A stretch of DNA of 49,941 bases from an uncultured Pseudophaeobacter sp. (GTDB taxonomy: Bacteria; Pseudomonadota; Alphaproteobacteria; Rhodobacterales; Rhodobacteraceae). The stretch lies in contig CAJQNB010000009.1 in the NCBI GenBank assembly GCA_905479575.1, forward strand, positions 1 to 49,941, read 5' to 3'. The position numbers were made by a program, and so were the translations under genes. Of the stretch, positions 34,912 through 44,148 are shown in pieces (position 1 is the stretch's first letter; the number at the start of each line of letters is the position of its first letter). A model generated the notes under the pieces. The model searched no databases, had not been told where the DNA came from, and saw nothing but the letters and a program-made list of their open reading frames with translations.

Positions 34912-34950
34912 CGAGGGCGCGGCGGTTTTGCCGCGCCTCTTCTTTTTTCT
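34912..34950 (+). terminator. Rho-independent terminator of the ABC-F gene
   Basis: GCGCGGC (34917-34923) pairs with GCCGCGC (34930-34936), extended by flanking GAGG/CTC, with a 6-nt loop and then TCTTCTTTTTTCT. It is oriented on the plus strand, about 90 nt beyond the stop. Confidence 0.85.
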
Positions 34951-34968
34951 GGGTGTTAAAGCTGGCGA

Positions 34969-35724
34969 TCAGCGCATCCGCAAGGCACCGTCGATGCGAA
35001 TGACTTCGCCGTTGAGATAGCCCATTTCGGTGATGAACCCGGCCAGGCGGCCGTATTCTGACGGATCGCCCAGACGCACTGGGTTTGGCACATCTGCTGC
35101 CAGTTGCTGTTGCACCTCTTCTGGAAGCCCCGCCAGCATTGGCGTCATAAAGATGCCTGGCGCAATGGTCATCACCCGAATACCGGTAGAGGCCAAATCG
35201 CGTGCCATCGGCAGGCACATGCCAACAACGCCGCCTTTGGAGGCGGCATAGGCGGCCTGGCCTTTTTGGCCATCATAGGCCGCAATGGAGGCGGTGTTGA
35301 TGATCACACCGCGGGCACCATCGGATTCGGGGGTGTTTTTGGCAATTTCAACAGCGGCGAGCCGGGCCACATTAAAGGTGCCAACCAGGTTAATGTCGAT
35401 GGTGCGCTTGTATGCATCCAGGGGGTGGGCGCCGTCGCGGCCGATGGTTTTGATTCCATAGGCAATACCGGCACAGTTCACACAGGCGGAAATGCGCCCC
35501 ATTTTCTCAACCGCAAAGGCAATGGCTGCGCTGACCGAGTCCTCATCGGTGACATCGGTTTGAACAAAATGCCCGCCGATCTCTGCGGCGACCTTGGGGC
35601 CGCGGTCTGCGTCGCGATCCAGAATGGTGACTTGAGCGCCGTTTGCGGCAAAATGGCGTGCTGTGGCCTCTCCGAGGCCGGAGGCGCCGCCGGTAATGAT
35701 GGCGCAGGTCTGTGCGAGTTTCAT
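34969..35724 (-). CDS. SDR-family 3-hydroxyacyl-CoA dehydrogenase-like enzyme
   Basis: A 251-residue short-chain dehydrogenase: cofactor loop TGGASGLG at 11-18, Asp36 after the second strand (NAD preference), NAG motif as NCAG, and a catalytic triad Ser146, Tyr159, Lys163 (YAASK). The extended loop and the APGIFMTPMLAGLP segment resemble HSD17B10 / type II 3-hydroxyacyl-CoA dehydrogenases. It would oxidise a 3-hydroxyacyl-CoA in fatty-acid or branched amino-acid breakdown; the exact substrate is not readable. Confidence 0.88.
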   Translation of the reverse strand: MKLAQTCAIITGGASGLGEATARHFAANGAQVTILDRDADRGPKVAAEIGGHFVQTDVTDEDSVSAAIAFAVEKMGRISACVNCAGIAYGIKTIGRDGAHPLDAYKRTIDINLVGTFNVARLAAVEIAKNTPESDGARGVIINTASIAAYDGQKGQAAYAASKGGVVGMCLPMARDLASTGIRVMTIAPGIFMTPMLAGLPEEVQQQLAADVPNPVRLGDPSEYGRLAGFITEMGYLNGEVIRIDGALRMR

Positions 35725-35786
35725 AAAACAGGGTCCTTCAGGTATCTGAACATCTGTTCAATAACTATCACATGCAGCCGTTCTGT

Positions 35787-36749
35787 CTAGCGCGACGTGG
35801 CGCTCATCAGTCTGCTGTCCCAGCGGGTCAGGGGCGAGAGCAATCGCCCCATCGGCAGCCACAGCGCCCAGGTGCCGCCCAGTTGCGACAGGCGGGCTCC
35901 GGTGCCCAGTTTGAACCTGGCAAGCCCCGGCGCATCTTCGGTATTGACCAGGCCAAGGTCCAATTGTTGGCAGCCTTGGGCGGCGAGCCAGCTCATTGCC
36001 TCCCACATCAGCAGATTGTGGGCGGAGAGAGATTTTCCGGCCGGGGTGGTATGAGCAATGTGATAGGTCGCGCCGCGCCCATGGCGCAGGATCAGGATGG
36101 CGGCAACTACTTCGCTGCCGCTGAAGGCTTGAAACAGCTTTGCCTTGCCTTTGTTTTCTTGCGCATAGGCGAGCGTCAGCGCGATGGGCCAGCTGCGATA
36201 GCCACGCTGCTGCTGTTGCACCTGATCTGCGGCCAAGAGCCAATGGCGTGCATCCAGCGGCATGTTCTGGCGGCTGACCTTCAGCCCGTTCGACTGGGCG
36301 CGGGTCAGGCGATTGCGCCATTTCTGGTGCAGGGCGGCTTTGCGTTGCGCGGCGGTGTTTCCCAGGTCAAGCTGGGCAACACAGGCCGGGCTGACAAGCG
36401 GCAGGGCGCCAATCTGTGCAAGTGCGGGGCAGGGGTGTTCGGGAGACAAGATCACCGGAGTTTTGCCAAGACCATTGGCCCGTAGGGCTGCGGGCAATTG
36501 GCTGGGCTGGGGAAGCATCGCGCGATTGATCATGGCGAGCCGCAGTCCCGAGGCAAAGCGGCGGGTGGTGACGAGGCTGTTGTGTAGCTCTGGCAGAACA
36601 ACGGGGGCCTGTCCCAGGGCTTTCAGGGCCCGTGCAAATTCTGCAGACTGCGCCAAAGCCGTGAGGCCAGCGCTGCCGCAAGCTTGCGGCGGTAGGGAGA
36701 AGGAGGGAGAGGCAGATACATGGAAGTCCAGCATAGGACCATTTACCAA
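35787..36749 (-). CDS. FemAB-like GNAT acyltransferase
   Basis: A 320-residue protein whose second half matches the GNAT/FemAB-like fold used by peptidoglycan or polysaccharide acyl- and aminoacyl-transferases: QKWRNRLTRAQSNGLKV, ADQVQQQQRGYRSWPIALTLAYAQE, AAILILRHGRGATYHIAHTTPAGKSLSAHNLLMWEAMSWLAAQGCQQLDLGLVNTEDAPGLARFKLGTGA. The FKLGTGA end is typical. The acceptor is unknown. ATG 36749 or 36734 could be the start. It faces a small plus-strand gene. Confidence 0.78.
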   Translation of the reverse strand: MVNGPMLDFHVSASPSFSLPPQACGSAGLTALAQSAEFARALKALGQAPVVLPELHNSLVTTRRFASGLRLAMINRAMLPQPSQLPAALRANGLGKTPVILSPEHPCPALAQIGALPLVSPACVAQLDLGNTAAQRKAALHQKWRNRLTRAQSNGLKVSRQNMPLDARHWLLAADQVQQQQRGYRSWPIALTLAYAQENKGKAKLFQAFSGSEVVAAILILRHGRGATYHIAHTTPAGKSLSAHNLLMWEAMSWLAAQGCQQLDLGLVNTEDAPGLARFKLGTGARLSQLGGTWALWLPMGRLLSPLTRWDSRLMSATSR

Positions 36750-36761
36750 TCAGAAACCTAA

Positions 36762-36917
36762 ATGATGGTTAATGAGGGGATGAAAAAGCAAACCCCTGTT
36801 CTGGGCCAGATCGCGCCAAATCCAAAGTTGACCCTGTCGGCAGCCTTTGCTGTGGCAAGTGTTTTGTCCATCCCGGTCTTCTTGCTGTTGAGCCTAGTGG
36901 AGTGGTGGTTCTTTTAG
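36762..36917 (+). CDS. Possible small membrane protein (51 aa)
   Basis: A short frame with tandem ATGs (36762, 36765) and a third in-frame ATG at 36780 (MKKQTPVLGQIAPNP). A polar Pro/Asn-rich N-terminus is followed by one hydrophobic helix (LTLSAAFAVASVLSIPVFLLL) and ends VEWWFF. Coding potential rests on the tidy single-pass architecture. No convincing ribosome site is seen, so the start and even the gene are uncertain. Confidence 0.45.
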   Translation: MMVNEGMKKQTPVLGQIAPNPKLTLSAAFAVASVLSIPVFLLLSLVEWWFF

Positions 36918-36985
36918 GGGGTTGAGTTGACTGGGCGGTTGTACCGGGCCAGTTTCAACGGGCGGGTATATATCAGGGTTTGTTC

Positions 36986-37032
36986 GTGAGGCTCTGCCTC
37001 ACACTCCGAGGTATTTCTGGAAAGATGAAAAG
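36986..37032. repeat. Hairpin plus CTCCGAGGTATTT-type intergenic motif
   Basis: GTGAGGC TCT GCCTCAC (36986-37002) is followed by ACTCCGAGGTATTTCTGG and then AAAGATGAAAAG. Very similar hairpin-plus-GAGTATTT..AAAGATGAA strings recur in intergenic regions of other Rhodobacteraceae, as far as I remember. The rest of this 235-nt gap (36918-37152) holds no gene I can support. It lies downstream of tyrS (minus). Confidence 0.45.
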
Positions 37033-37152
37033 AGGTCAGCTGGGAGTGGGCTGCGTCATGGCGTCTTTGGGGTGGGCTGGGCGCGGGCCTAAGGGGGCGG
37101 GCCGGTGGTAAAGGGGCCGCTGAGCCCCTTTGAGTGTTTATGAACCCGCTGA

Positions 37153-38409
37153 TCAGTCTGCCAGTTGCACCAGCGCGTGGCGCTTTTTACCGGCGCTGAG
37201 CTTGATGGGGCTGGACAGCGCCGCGGCGTCGATCATCAGGCCTGCGTCGCTGAGCGGTTTGTCGTCCAGTTTGGCGCCATTTTCACTGATCAGTCGTTTG
37301 GCGTCTTTGCCCGATTTTGCCAGGCCAGATTTGACAATCAGCTGAACGATGGAGATGCCATCGCCAAGCTCTGCCCCGGTCAGGGTCAAGGTTGGCAGAT
37401 CATCGCCGATGCCGCCCTTTTCAAAGACGTCACGGGCGGTGGCCTCGGCGGTGGTCGCGGCCTCGGCCCCGTGCAGCAGTTTGGTCACCTCATTGGCAAG
37501 GATGACTTTGGCGGCGTTCACCTCAGACCCTGCCAGGGCGCCGAGGCGTTCACATTCATCCACCGGCAGTTCGGTGTAGAGTTTCAGGAAGCGGCCCACG
37601 TCGGCATCGGTGGTGTTGCGCCAGAACTGCCAGAACTCATAAGGAGAGCGCATTTCTGCGTTGAGCCAGACAGCGCCGTCCTGGCTTTTGCCCATTTTTT
37701 TTCCGTCTGAGGTGGTCAGCAGCGGCGTGGTCAGCCCGTAGATGGAATTGTCCAGTACCCGGCGGGTCAGATCGATCCCGTTGACGATATTGCCCCATTG
37801 ATCCGAGCCGCCCATCTGCAGGATGCAGCCGTAGCGGCGGTTCAGCTCTAGGAAGTCATAGGCCTGCAGGATCATGTAGTTGAATTCGAGGAAGGACAGC
37901 GACTGCTCTCGGTCCAGCCGCGATTTGACCGATTCAAAGGCCAACATGCGGTTGACCGAGAAATGGCGGCCAATGTCGCGCAGGAACTCAAGGTAGTTGA
38001 GCCCGTCCAGCCATTCGGCATTGTTCAGCATCAGCGCCTTGTTGGGTGCGTCACTGTCGTAGTCGATATAGGCCGAGAACACCTTTTTGATGCCAGCGAT
38101 GTTGTCGTCGATCTGGGCGTCATTCAGCAGCGGGCGCTCATCGGCGCGAAACGAAGGGTCGCCCACCTTGGTGGTGCCGCCGCCCATCAGGGTGATCGGC
38201 TGGTGGCCGGTTTTCTGGAACCAGCGCAGCATCATGATCTGGATCAGCGAGCCCACATGCAAGGATTTTGCTGTAGCGTCAAAACCGATATAGGCAGGCT
38301 TAACACCCTGCATCAGGGCCTCATCAAGGCCTTGATAATCGGTGCAATCAGCAAGGAACCCGCGTTCCATCATGACAGCGACAAAGTCCGATTTTGGGTG
38401 ATAGGTCAT
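37153..38409 (-). CDS. tyrS: Tyrosyl-tRNA synthetase
   Basis: This 418-residue class I synthetase has [26 protein letters not shown] (HIGH-type box HVGS), substrate-binding [28 protein letters not shown], the KMSKS loop as KKMGKSQDG, and a C-terminal S4-like RNA-binding domain ([34 protein letters not shown]). The long frame continues to 38715, but ATG 38409 ([10 protein letters not shown]) gives the normal length. It is divergent from anmK. Confidence 0.96.
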   Translation of the reverse strand: MTYHPKSDFVAVMMERGFLADCTDYQGLDEALMQGVKPAYIGFDATAKSLHVGSLIQIMMLRWFQKTGHQPITLMGGGTTKVGDPSFRADERPLLNDAQIDDNIAGIKKVFSAYIDYDSDAPNKALMLNNAEWLDGLNYLEFLRDIGRHFSVNRMLAFESVKSRLDREQSLSFLEFNYMILQAYDFLELNRRYGCILQMGGSDQWGNIVNGIDLTRRVLDNSIYGLTTPLLTTSDGKKMGKSQDGAVWLNAEMRSPYEFWQFWRNTTDADVGRFLKLYTELPVDECERLGALAGSEVNAAKVILANEVTKLLHGAEAATTAEATARDVFEKGGIGDDLPTLTLTGAELGDGISIVQLIVKSGLAKSGKDAKRLISENGAKLDDKPLSDAGLMIDAAALSSPIKLSAGKKRHALVQLAD

Positions 38410-38606
38410 AACATGCCTCGGTGTTTGGTTTGCGACGTGCTGTATAAGGCGCAAATTGTCCACATGGAACCTGTTTTCCCGACAAAATTTCAGCTGCGCG
38501 CTAAGGCAGTTCCCTGTGCCAGAGCAGACTGCTATGCAGGGGCAAAGGCTCCGGGCGATTGCCGCGGGTATCGGGGCGCCTTTGGCACAATGAGACGAGA
38601 CGGTAG

Positions 38607-39719
38607 ATGAGAAAAGCAATCGCCAAAACCGGCGTGGTCCGGGCCCTGGGCGCGATGAGTGGCACCTCGCTGGATGGGGTGGATGTTGCGGTGGTTGAGA
38701 CAGATGGCCTAACAATCGTGGGCTTTGGCCCCAGTGGCTACCAGGCTTACTCGGATGTCGAGAGAGGGGTGCTGCGCGCAGGCCTTGGGCATTGGCACGG
38801 CGCCGAGGTTGAGGCCGCCGCCGAGGTGGTGGAAGCCAAGCATATTGCGGCGCTTAGCGGGTTTGAAGATATCGATCTGGTTGGGTTTCATGGCCAGACA
38901 TTGGCCCATGCCCCGCGCCAGCAAGGCACCCTGCAGGTGGGCAACGGCGCGGCACTGGCCGAGGCGTTGGAACTGCCGGTTGTGTGGGACTTTCGCAGCG
39001 ATGATGTTTCCATGGGCGGCGAAGGCGCGCCGCTGGCGCCGTTTTTCCACTTTGCCTGTGCCAAATATATCAAGGCCACCGGACCGATATGTTTCCTGAA
39101 CCTCGGCGGGGTTGGCAATCTCACCTATGTGGATCCGCGTTTGGACAGTCCGGAAGCGCCCGGTGCGCTTTTGGCCTTTGATACCGGACCAGCCAATGCG
39201 CCGATCAATGACCTGTTGCAGGCACGGCTGGGGCTGGCGTTCGACAAGGACGGGGGCGTCGCCAGCAGCGGAGAGGTTGAGACCGGCGCGCTGGAGCTGT
39301 TCCTGGCTGAACCCTATTTTGCCCGCATGCCGCCCAAGTCACTGGACCGGAATGACTTTGCGGAGATGATTGATCTGGTGACAGAGCTGAGTGACGCAGA
39401 CGCCACCGCCACTCTGACGGCCATGTGCGCGGCCTCGGTGGCGCAGGGGATGGAACACTGCCCGGAGCCGCCTGCGGTGGTTCTGGTGACTGGCGGCGGG
39501 CGGCACAATCCGGTGCTGATGCAGATGTTGGCGGTCTCATTGGACTGCCCTGTCAAACCGGTTGAGGCGGTCGGGCTGGATGGTGACATGCTGGAGGCCC
39601 AGGCCTTTGGCTTTCTGGCGGTGCGGGTGGCCCGTGGTCTGGCGACCTCCTGTCCGGGCACCACAGGCGTGCGGGCCTGCGTCGGCGGCGGGGTGATCAG
39701 TGTGCCGGGAACTGACTAG
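38607..39719 (+). CDS. anmK: Anhydro-N-acetylmuramic acid kinase
   Basis: A 370-residue Anm[21 protein letters not shown] (phosphate-binding loop), [68 protein letters not shown]. It phosphorylates and opens anhydroMurNAc to MurNAc-6-P in peptidoglycan recycling, so it acts in the same pathway as nagZ elsewhere in the window. It is divergent from tyrS. Confidence 0.95.
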   Translation: MRKAIAKTGVVRALGAMSGTSLDGVDVAVVETDGLTIVGFGPSGYQAYSDVERGVLRAGLGHWHGAEVEAAAEVVEAKHIAALSGFEDIDLVGFHGQTLAHAPRQQGTLQVGNGAALAEALELPVVWDFRSDDVSMGGEGAPLAPFFHFACAKYIKATGPICFLNLGGVGNLTYVDPRLDSPEAPGALLAFDTGPANAPINDLLQARLGLAFDKDGGVASSGEVETGALELFLAEPYFARMPPKSLDRNDFAEMIDLVTELSDADATATLTAMCAASVAQGMEHCPEPPAVVLVTGGGRHNPVLMQMLAVSLDCPVKPVEAVGLDGDMLEAQAFGFLAVRVARGLATSCPGTTGVRACVGGGVISVPGTD

Positions 39720-40181
39720 GGGTACGGGCTATGACGCCCATTTCAGTGGTTGCGGCTAATGGTTCTGGCTAATGGTTCCGGAAGGTCAAAATCCGCGTGG
39801 TCTGCGCGTAACACGCGCCTGCCTTGAGTGCAGGTTGTGGGGACAAAGCGGTGCAGAGTCTGCATGACGGGGATCAAAACATCTGCGGGCTCGGCCAGAG
39901 TGAGGTCGTGCTGAAAACAGTTTACCTGTCGTTTGCCATCCTGTGCCGGGATGGCCTCCAATTGATGGTTGCCGAGGGCAATTACCCGGTCCCGATGCCA
40001 GGGGAGACCCCGATCTGATGCCATGGGACACCCCAATTTGACCCTGACGTGTTAAAGGAGAGGAAGCGAACGGGCCGCATCTTTGGCCAATAGGGATCAC
40101 CCTTTTGTTGCAGGATGAACGCGCGACTGCCTGACACAGGGCTGCGTGCTTGCTCCGGCGGTCCCTGGTGCGCAACTGGCG
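39720..40181. other. Gene-poor stretch between anmK and the DUF985 gene
   Basis: 462 nt. The minus strand has an open frame (39743-40036, 97 aa; alternative start 40024) reading ALGNHQLEAIPAQDGKRQ ... DLTLAEPADVLIPVMQTLHRF, which looks protein-like but matches no family I know; it could be a fragment of a lost gene. Its 3' end runs through a 13-nt tandem duplication, GGCTAATGGTTCT/C at 39754-39766 and 39767-39779. No ribosome site, RNA gene or terminator stands out. Confidence 0.3.
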
Positions 40182-40601
40182 TTATTTTTTGGGGATGTCA
40201 AAACCAGGTGCGGCCAGCTCAAAACCCTCAAACTGGAAACCCGGCGACACGGTGCAGCTGACCAGAGTGTAGTCGCCAGTGCTGCGGGCGGCCTGCCAGT
40301 GGCCTTCGGGGACGATGAGTTGGGGCTGCCCTACAGTGAGATCCGGGGTGAGCAGATGCTCTGTGGCGGGGCCCGCGTCGGTTGCGGAGAGCGACAGGAT
40401 TAGCGGCGCTCCGGAATGGTAAAGCCAGATTTCACTGGCATCGACCCGGTGCCAGTGGCTTGCTTCATCGCCACTCAGCAGGAAATAGATGCAGGTACCG
40501 CTGGGGCGGCCCTCATTTTCGGCCACCCAGGTTTGACGATACCACCCGCCTTCGGGGTGGCGGGAAAGTTGCAGTTTTGTAATGATTTCATCCGCAGTCA
40601 T
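40182..40601 (-). CDS. DUF985 cupin protein (first of two)
   Basis: A 139-residue cupin of the DUF985 family: MTADEIITKLQLSRHPEGGWYRQTW, GTCIYFLLSGDEASHWHRVDASEIWLYHSGAPL (His ligands), VPEGHWQAARSTGDYTLVSCTVSPGFQFEGFELA. The family resembles cupins thought to act on sugars or small metabolites, but the substrate is unknown. ATG 40601 is chosen because it matches the paralogue at 47214. It is divergent from selO by 53 nt. Confidence 0.88.
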   Translation of the reverse strand: MTADEIITKLQLSRHPEGGWYRQTWVAENEGRPSGTCIYFLLSGDEASHWHRVDASEIWLYHSGAPLILSLSATDAGPATEHLLTPDLTVGQPQLIVPEGHWQAARSTGDYTLVSCTVSPGFQFEGFELAAPGFDIPKK

Positions 40602-40654
40602 CGTGGCAGCACCTTCACACTGGTATTCTTGTATCTGAGACATATCTTGAGGTC

Positions 40655-42073
40655 ATGGTTTTGCACATCCCCTTTGACAATACATATGCCCAGCTGGGGC
40701 CCGGCTTCTATAGCAGGCAGCAGCCCACGCCAGTGGCCGCACCACAGCTGATTGCCTTTAACCAGACCCTGGCTGACCTGTTGCAGGTTCAGGCGGGCGA
40801 ACTTGTGGAAATGGCCGAGATCTTTGCCGGCAATCAAATGCCAGCAGGGGCGGATCCCCTGGCGCAGGCCTATGCAGGCCACCAGTTTGGCAATTTCAAC
40901 CCTCAGCTTGGGGATGGCCGCGCGGTGCTGCTGGGCGAAGTGGTCGGCGCGGAGGGCAGGCGCTATGATCTGCAGCTCAAAGGCGCGGGGCGTACACCCT
41001 TTTCCCGTCAGGGGGATGGCCGGGCCTGGTTGGGGCCGGTGCTGCGCGAATATGTGGTCTCGGAAGCGATGCATGCCTTGGGCATCCCCACCACCCGCGC
41101 CTTGGCGGCTGTCGCCACAGGTGAGACCGTGTGGCGCGAAGGCGGGATGCCCGGCGCGGTACTGACACGCGTTGCCGCCAGCCATTTGCGGGTGGGGACC
41201 TTTCAGTTCTTTGCTGCGCGAGGGGAGACCACAGCGCTGCGGCAGCTGACGGAGTATACCATCAAGCGCCACTACCCGCAGGCCGAGGGGCCGCTGGGGC
41301 TTTTGCGTGCGGTGCGGGATGCCCAGGCCGAGCTGATTGCCGCTTGGATGTCGGTTGGCTTTATTCACGGGGTGATGAACACCGACAACTGTAGCATTTC
41401 AGGTGAGACCATCGACTACGGCCCCTGTGCCTTCATGGATACCTACCGGGCCGAGCAGGTGTTTTCCTCGATCGACCGGGGGGGGCGCTACGCCTATGCC
41501 AACCAGCCTAGTATCGCAGTCTGGAACCTGGCACAGCTGGCCACCGCCCTGATCCAGCAACTGGACGACCCGCAAGAGGCGGTGGAAGAGGCCACAGCGA
41601 TTATTCACGCCATGCCCTCCTTGATCGAAGTCGCGTGGCTGCGCTTGTTCCGGCGCAAAATTGGTCTTGAGACCGTAGCGCCGCAGGATTTGGAACTGAT
41701 TTCGGACCTGTTGCAGCTGATGGGAGAAGGCCAGGCGGATTTTACCAATACCTTCCGTGCTTTGGCTGAGGGAACCGCGGCAGATCACTTTCGTGATCCC
41801 AAGGCGTTTGCCCCTTGGCAGGCCCGCTGGATGCAGCGGCGGCAACAGGAACAAGATCCGCAGGCCATAATGCGGGCCAGTAACCCGGTCTATATCCCGC
41901 GCAATCACCGGATCGAAGAAATGATCACCGCTGCGGTGGCAGGGGACTTCACGCTGTTTGAGCGCTTGGGGACAGTGCTGCAGCAGCCATTCACCGAGCA
42001 GTCAGGGGCAGAGGATCTGCGCCGGCCTCCGGCTGCGCATGAGGTGGTCACAGCCACCTTTTGCGGCACCTGA
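40655..42073 (+). CDS. selO: SelO/YdiU pseudokinase-fold protein (AMPylase)
   Basis: A 472-residue SelO-type protein: YAGHQFGNFNPQLGDGRAVLLGEV, the nucleotide loop LKGAGRTPFSRQGDGRAWLGPVLREYVVSEAMHALGIPTTRALAAVATGE, and metal/catalytic HGVMNTDNCSISGETIDYGPCAFMD. SelO transfers AMP to proteins, including redox proteins, and affects oxidative-stress resistance. The usual C-terminal selenocysteine/Cys position cannot be judged beyond the Cys near the end (TFCGT). It is divergent from the DUF985 gene. Confidence 0.93.
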   Translation: MVLHIPFDNTYAQLGPGFYSRQQPTPVAAPQLIAFNQTLADLLQVQAGELVEMAEIFAGNQMPAGADPLAQAYAGHQFGNFNPQLGDGRAVLLGEVVGAEGRRYDLQLKGAGRTPFSRQGDGRAWLGPVLREYVVSEAMHALGIPTTRALAAVATGETVWREGGMPGAVLTRVAASHLRVGTFQFFAARGETTALRQLTEYTIKRHYPQAEGPLGLLRAVRDAQAELIAAWMSVGFIHGVMNTDNCSISGETIDYGPCAFMDTYRAEQVFSSIDRGGRYAYANQPSIAVWNLAQLATALIQQLDDPQEAVEEATAIIHAMPSLIEVAWLRLFRRKIGLETVAPQDLELISDLLQLMGEGQADFTNTFRALAEGTAADHFRDPKAFAPWQARWMQRRQQEQDPQAIMRASNPVYIPRNHRIEEMITAAVAGDFTLFERLGTVLQQPFTEQSGAEDLRRPPAAHEVVTATFCGT

Positions 42074-42138
42074 TAGCAGCTGAGCCACCTCGCTTGGGAG
42101 CTTGGCTGGGCAGAGGTCAGAATTCAGGTCAAGGTAGC

Positions 42139-42263
42139 GCTCCCGCCCGTCGTCGAGCTTATGAATAAGCTCTCCTCCCGTTGGGGGTGGCGCCGTGCCA
42201 AAGGCACGGCGCCACCCCCAACTGCTCCTGTTGCATCTTGATGCAATGGGAGTGGGCGGGAGC
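42139..42263. repeat. 125-nt cloverleaf-like palindromic element
   Basis: The closing stem is GCTCCCGCCC (42139-42148) with GGGCGGGAGC (42254-42263), 10 bp and perfect. Inside are three hairpins: GAGCTTAT/ATAAGCTC (42155-42172, loop GA); a perfect 20-bp stem (42180-42199 with 42203-42222, loop AAA); and TTGCATC/GATGCAA (42231-42246) extended by CTCC/GGAG across a TG/TG mismatch. The whole forms a four-way junction in single-stranded DNA or RNA. It lies in the 401-nt gap between selO and rhlE and is not followed by a T-run. A half copy is at 11372-11444. Confidence 0.75.
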
Positions 42264-42365
42264 ATTTGGAGTCTGGGGACTTGCGCGGACCTCGCGCTTG
42301 CATAGACCGCGCGCTGACATCAAAGGGTCGGAGCTGGGCTCACCATTGCGGGTGCAGATTGCTGT

Positions 42366-42403
42366 CAAAAAGAAATGGCGCCCTGCGGGAAGCAGAGCGC
42401 CAT
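42366..42403 (-). terminator. Rho-independent terminator of rhlE
   Basis: On the minus strand, ATGGCGC-T-CTGC pairs with GCAG-G-GCGCCAT across one mismatch, with a 5-nt loop, followed by TTTCTTTTTG. It sits about 70 nt past the rhlE stop. Confidence 0.8.
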
Positions 42404-42474
42404 TGGCGATATGAAATTGGCTGTCAGCGCCCTCTGGGCTTTCGCAACCTGAACTGACCGCAGGATGAGGCTTC

Positions 42475-43788
42475 TTAGCGGGCCTGACGGCGTCGGTTAC
42501 CTGCACCACCGCCTGCGCCTGCGCCGGACCCATTGGCGGACCCACCGGGTTTACCACCGCCCTGGGACTGGCCGCGACCACCACCGCCACGGCGACGGTT
42601 GCCGCCTGGTTTGCCACCGGGGCGACCACCACGCGCGGGGCTGGCGCCGGGAACTGGCTCCCATGGGCTGCCGGAGGCGGTTGGAATGGTGATTTTCATC
42701 ACCTTCTGGATCGCTTTCAGCTCTTCCATCTCATCGGGGGCACAGAAAGCAACGGCCTGGCCGTCCTTGCCAGCGCGTGCTGTCCGGCCGATCCGGTGCA
42801 CATAGGCATCGGGCACATTGGGCAGCTCGTAGTTGTAGACATATTTGACATCGGGGATGTCCAGGCCACGGGCCGCAACATCCGTTGCAACCAAGACCTT
42901 GATCTGGCCTGATTTAAAGGCTGCCAATGCGCGCTCGCGCTGGCCCTGGCTTTTGTTGCCATGGATGGCGGCTGCGGCAAAGCCGGATTTCTCCAGCACT
43001 TTCATCAGCTTTTCCATACCGTGTTTGGTGCGGCCAAAGACCAGCGTGCGCTCATCTTTGTGCTCGGTCAGCAATTCCTTCAGCAGGCTCAGCTTTTCCG
43101 CCTTGGCGATGAAATGCACCGATTGCGTCACCTTGGCTGCGGGCTTGCCCGGAGGGGAGACTTCGATGCGCACAGGACGGTTGAGATAGGAGTTGGCAAT
43201 CTCGTTCATCTGCTTGGGCATCGTGGCCGAAAACAGCATGGTCTGGCGCTCTTCGGGCAGCAGAGCAGAAATTTTGCGGAGCGCATGGATAAAGCCGAGG
43301 TCCAGCATCTGGTCGGCTTCGTCCAGCACCAGGAAATCGCAGGAGCCTAGATCCAGCGCCTTGCGGTCCAGGATATCGAGCAGGCGGCCAGGGGTAGCCA
43401 CCAGAATGTCGGTGCCGCGGGAGATCCGCTGGATCTGCGGGTTGATCGAAACACCGCCGACCACCAGGCCGATTTTCATCGGGGTGCCTTCGGTCAGGTC
43501 TTTCAGGGTGGCGGCAATCTGGTTGGCCAGTTCGCGGGTGGGCGCCAGCACCAGGCCGCGCACGGTATGGGCGGCAGGTTTGCGGCCATAGTCCAGCATG
43601 CGGGCGATCAAGGGCACGCCAAAGGCAGCTGTTTTACCGGTGCCGGTCTGGGCCAGACCCAGCACGTCTTCGCCGTTCAGGGCGTGGGGAATGGCGCGGG
43701 CCTGGATCGGGGTTGGCTCTTTCAGACCCATATCGGCCAGACGGGCCAGAACAAGATCGGGCAGGCCCATTGTCGAAAATTCAGTCAC
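42475..43788 (-). CDS. rhlE: DEAD-box RNA helicase (RhlE-like)
   Basis: This 437-residue DEAD-box helicase has a Q motif (FSTMGLPDLVLARLADMGLKEPTPIQ), motif I AQTGTGKT, Ia PTREL, II DEAD in LVLDEADQMLDLGF, III SAT, and VI HRIGRTAR. A glycine/arginine-rich tail (about 400-437; RGGRPGGKPGGNRRRGGGG) is typical of RhlE. It remodels structured RNA in ribosome assembly and RNA decay, often under cold conditions. A terminator follows. Confidence 0.93.
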   Translation of the reverse strand: MTEFSTMGLPDLVLARLADMGLKEPTPIQARAIPHALNGEDVLGLAQTGTGKTAAFGVPLIARMLDYGRKPAAHTVRGLVLAPTRELANQIAATLKDLTEGTPMKIGLVVGGVSINPQIQRISRGTDILVATPGRLLDILDRKALDLGSCDFLVLDEADQMLDLGFIHALRKISALLPEERQTMLFSATMPKQMNEIANSYLNRPVRIEVSPPGKPAAKVTQSVHFIAKAEKLSLLKELLTEHKDERTLVFGRTKHGMEKLMKVLEKSGFAAAAIHGNKSQGQRERALAAFKSGQIKVLVATDVAARGLDIPDVKYVYNYELPNVPDAYVHRIGRTARAGKDGQAVAFCAPDEMEELKAIQKVMKITIPTASGSPWEPVPGASPARGGRPGGKPGGNRRRGGGGRGQSQGGGKPGGSANGSGAGAGGGAGNRRRQAR

Positions 43789-44148
43789 GTATCGTCCTTT
43801 CGCGGCTCAATGCCCATGGCACGAACCGTGTCGACCAGTCGCAGAATGCGCTGGCTTTTGGTGGGGCAAAGCCCTCAAACGGGCGCAGACGAATGCCTGG
43901 CCGCTGGGATTTGCAAGTGCCCCACGCGTGATTTTGGGAACCTTGGCACTTCACTAGACACCGGATTTGTCGCACATGTGTTGCGCGTCCGGGCTGTCTC
44001 TGCTCACGCGGCAGGGAAGGATGCCTGTGCATCACATGGGCGGTTATGTGGATAAAGTCAATGGCGCGTTCTGATGGAAATTGGTTTTCGTCGGCGCACG
44101 GATTGACTACATAGAGAACCCAGACCAGTGGACGGAAAGCAAAACGTG
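43789..44148. other. Divergent promoter region of rhlE and fur
   Basis: 360 nt between the divergent rhlE and fur genes. It should hold both promoters, but no confident -35/-10 pair, operator palindrome or RNA motif can be picked out by eye. Short open frames here have no ribosome sites and do not look coding. Confidence 0.4.

Noticed and set aside
42180..42222. 20-bp stem as a terminator of selO
   Set aside because: No T-run follows on either strand and the stem is nested inside a larger closed structure.
42139..42263. Cloverleaf element read as a tRNA
   Set aside because: The arms have wrong lengths (one 20-bp stem), and there is no T-loop TTC motif, anticodon loop or CCA end.
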